This document shows positions 62,391 through 64,000 of a stretch of DNA of 64,000 nt, in pieces. Position 1 is the stretch's first letter. Each line of letters starts with the position of its first letter. A model generated the notes under the pieces. That model worked only from the letters and a program-made list of their open reading frames with translations, made no database searches and had not been told where the DNA came from. Source of the stretch: an uncultured Clostridia bacterium (GTDB taxonomy: Bacteria; Bacillota; Clostridia; TANB77; CAG-508); assembly GCA_944388035.1 (NCBI GenBank), contig CALXHF010000002.1, positions 62,001-126,000 on the forward strand. The letters are read 5' to 3'. The position numbers and the translations under genes are program-made.

Positions 62391-63608
62391 ATGAGAAAAC
62401 AAATATTACACGTAGATGTTAATAATGCTTTCCTTAGTTGGACAGCGGTAGAAATGTTAAAAAATGGAGATAGTATTGATATAAGAGAAATACCAGCAAT
62501 AATAGGTGGAGATGAAACAAAAAGGTCAGGAATAGTTTTAGCAAAAAGTATGAAAGCTAAAGAGTGCGGAGTAAGAACAGCAGACACAATTTACCAAGCA
62601 AAACTGAAATGTCCAGGAATAAAAATATTTCCATCAAATTTTAGCATTTATAGAAAATATTCAGATAGTTTATTTAAACTTTTATCAGAATATACTGATA
62701 AGATAGAAAGGTTTAGTATAGATGAGTGTTTTCTAGACATGACAGAATATTTGATGAAAGACACTTTAGTAAATAAAGCATATGAAATAAATAGAAGAGT
62801 AAAAGAAGAATTAGGTTTTACGGTAAATGTAGGGGTTGCTCATAATAAGTTACTTGCAAAAATGGCATCTGATTTTACAAAACCAGATAGAGTACATACT
62901 TTATTTGAAAATGAAATAGAAAAAAAGATGTGGTCACTTCCTATTTCTGAATTATTTATGCTAGGCAAAAAAACAGTTCCAAAATTACTTAATATGCAAA
63001 TTCGAACAATTGGAGACCTAGCAAGAGCAAATAAAGAGATGCTTCATAAAAAATTTGGAAAACACGGAATTATGATGTGGGAATATGCAAACGGAATAGA
63101 TAATTCAGAAGTACATTATAAAGATGAAAAACCTAAAGGTGTTGGAAATTCAATTACACTCCCAGAAAATATAACAGAATTAGAAAAGCTAGAAGAAATA
63201 GTTTTAGCACTTTCAGAACAAGTGTCTTTTAGACTAAGAAAATATGATTTACTTGCCAAAACAGTAAATGTACAATTAAGAACAAAAGATTTTGAAGACA
63301 CATCACACCAAAAAAAATTACCAGAGCCAACATCATCAACAAAAGAAATATCAAAAATAGCAAAAGAATTGTTAAATGAAATGTTCCATAAACCAATGGC
63401 AATTAGATTAGTTGGCGTTAGGGTAGATAATTTAATAGAAAAAGAAGATATGCAAATGTCCCTATTTGAAAATAAAGACAACGAAAAACAAGAAAAATTA
63501 GATAAAGTAATAGATAACTTGAAAAATAAATATGGATATAATAAAATAACAAGAGCAGGAAAAATGAACGCAGGAGATTATTTAAAATTAAAAGATATTA
63601 AAAAATAG
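62391..63608 (+). CDS. dinB: DNA polymerase IV (Y family)
   Basis: The 405-residue translesion polymerase has LHVDVNNAFLSWTAVEM (catalytic Asp), VLAKSMKAKECGVRTADTIYQAK, FSIDECFLDMTEYL (second catalytic pair), VGVAHNKLLAKMASD and the little-finger domain with VRVDNLIEKEDMQMSLFE, which ends in the clamp-binding QMSLF motif. ATG with GGTGAT upstream. It has its own perfect promoter. A YgjP-like gene follows. Confidence 0.93.
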   Translation: MRKQILHVDVNNAFLSWTAVEMLKNGDSIDIREIPAIIGGDETKRSGIVLAKSMKAKECGVRTADTIYQAKLKCPGIKIFPSNFSIYRKYSDSLFKLLSEYTDKIERFSIDECFLDMTEYLMKDTLVNKAYEINRRVKEELGFTVNVGVAHNKLLAKMASDFTKPDRVHTLFENEIEKKMWSLPISELFMLGKKTVPKLLNMQIRTIGDLARANKEMLHKKFGKHGIMMWEYANGIDNSEVHYKDEKPKGVGNSITLPENITELEKLEEIVLALSEQVSFRLRKYDLLAKTVNVQLRTKDFEDTSHQKKLPEPTSSTKEISKIAKELLNEMFHKPMAIRLVGVRVDNLIEKEDMQMSLFENKDNEKQEKLDKVIDNLKNKYGYNKITRAGKMNAGDYLKLKDIKK

Positions 63609-63617
63609 AGGTTAATT

Positions 63618-64000
63618 ATGATAAAAATAGAATATGAAGGAAAAGAAATACCTTATACATTGGAAAGATCTAGAATTAAAAATCTATATATTTATATAAA
63701 AAATGGAGAAGTAATAATAAAAGCACCACTTAAACTTTCAAATGAGAAAATACAAGAATTTGTAAATAGAAAATCTAAATGGATATATAATGGTTTAAGT
63801 AAAAGTTGTGAAAAAGTAAAAAAAGAGAAGGAAGAAAAAATAGAAAAAGCTGATGTAGATAGATTAGCAAAAATAGTTAAAGAAAATATAGATAAATATA
63901 GCAAAATTCTAAATGTTAGTCCAAAAAAAGTAAGAGTAAAAGAATTAAAATATGCGTGGGGAAGTTGTTCTAGTAATAAAAATATTTCAATAAACCTTAA
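63618..64000 (+). CDS. YgjP-like (SprT-related) metallopeptidase, N-terminal part
   Basis: The frame starts at ATG 63618 and runs off the window (127 codons). It begins IKIEYEGKEIPYTLERSRIKNLYI, then LKLSNEKIQEFVNRKSKWIY, and KELKYAWGSCSSNKNISINL, the W-G-S-C landmark of the YgjP family. The HExxH site lies beyond the window edge. Co-transcribed with dinB. Confidence 0.85.
   Translation, partial: MIKIEYEGKEIPYTLERSRIKNLYIYIKNGEVIIKAPLKLSNEKIQEFVNRKSKWIYNGLSKSCEKVKKEKEEKIEKADVDRLAKIVKENIDKYSKILNVSPKKVRVKELKYAWGSCSSNKNISINL

Overview
The window is a very AT-rich stretch (by eye roughly 27-30% G+C) from an anaerobic, endospore-forming Firmicute, most likely class Clostridia. The grounds are spore and germination genes (SleB and YpeB, an alpha/beta-type SASP, two small coat proteins), a superoxide-reductase-type oxygen defence, the order tadA - SRP RNA - dnaX - yaaK - recR known from Bacillota, strong AGGAGG-type ribosome binding sites, and many TTG/GTG starts. 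AGA dominates the arginine codons.

Layout. 0-4.4 kb: end of a UDP-sugar pyrophosphorylase, a phosphohexomutase, a TtcA-like tRNA thiolase and a solitary AAA/DUF4143 ATPase. 4.4-9.7 kb: tRNA-Arg(CCU), a small membrane protein with a structured leader, then tadA, SRP RNA, dnaX, yaaK and recR. 9.7-16.5 kb: a UgtP-like glycolipid synthase, sleB-ypeB, a VanW protein, a SASP and a second AAA/DUF4143 ATPase. 16.7-21 kb: murF-ddl, a nitroreductase, a DUF4186 protein and a DnaJ-like protein. 21-26.5 kb: two unknown genes with a VirD4/TraG-like ATPase, a third DUF4143 ATPase, an MntA-HepT toxin-antitoxin pair and tRNA-Arg(UCU). 26.5-36.1 kb: a UPF0016 transporter, a Gld-type ABC system, a DUF5711 protein, CvpA, an LCP ligase, a D,D-carboxypeptidase and a ComEA-like protein. 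36.2-43.7 kb: a DtxR-type regulator with sufC-sufB, tRNA-fMet, a ZIP transporter, superoxide reductase, CcdA, thioredoxin and CoA-disulfide reductase. 43.7-51.2 kb: a CYTH protein, a fourth DUF4143 ATPase, a YhaO/YhaN-like (SbcD/SbcC) pair and an AlbA-domain protein followed by a perfect 42-bp palindrome. 51.4-64 kb: prfA, a phosphodiesterase, a second ZIP transporter, an LMW phosphatase, pcrA, coat proteins, an M23 peptidase, a candidate attenuator with a methyltransferase operon, dinB and a YgjP-like protease.

The main observation concerns one codon. I checked every CGG on the coding strand of every gene I call, and found only eight in frame across about 19,000 codons. All eight lie in six otherwise intact genes, at points where the reading frame must move by +1, and in each case the base after the C begins a GGN glycine codon that homologs would have (N-CGG-N becomes N-[C]-GGN). 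Two genes contain two such sites each. CGT, CGC and CGA are used normally. This suggests that CGG is unassigned here and acts as a +1 frameshift signal, or that CGGN is read as glycine. A systematic sequencing artefact must first be excluded.

Other points of interest: a terminator/antiterminator leader at 59.2 kb, a leader that can hide the ribosome binding site at 5.2 kb, a family of GAGACA/GGGGAC hairpin elements at gene ends, four scattered DUF4143 ATPases (one flanked by a partial copy of its neighbour gene), and a possible metal-regulator operator in front of the suf operon.
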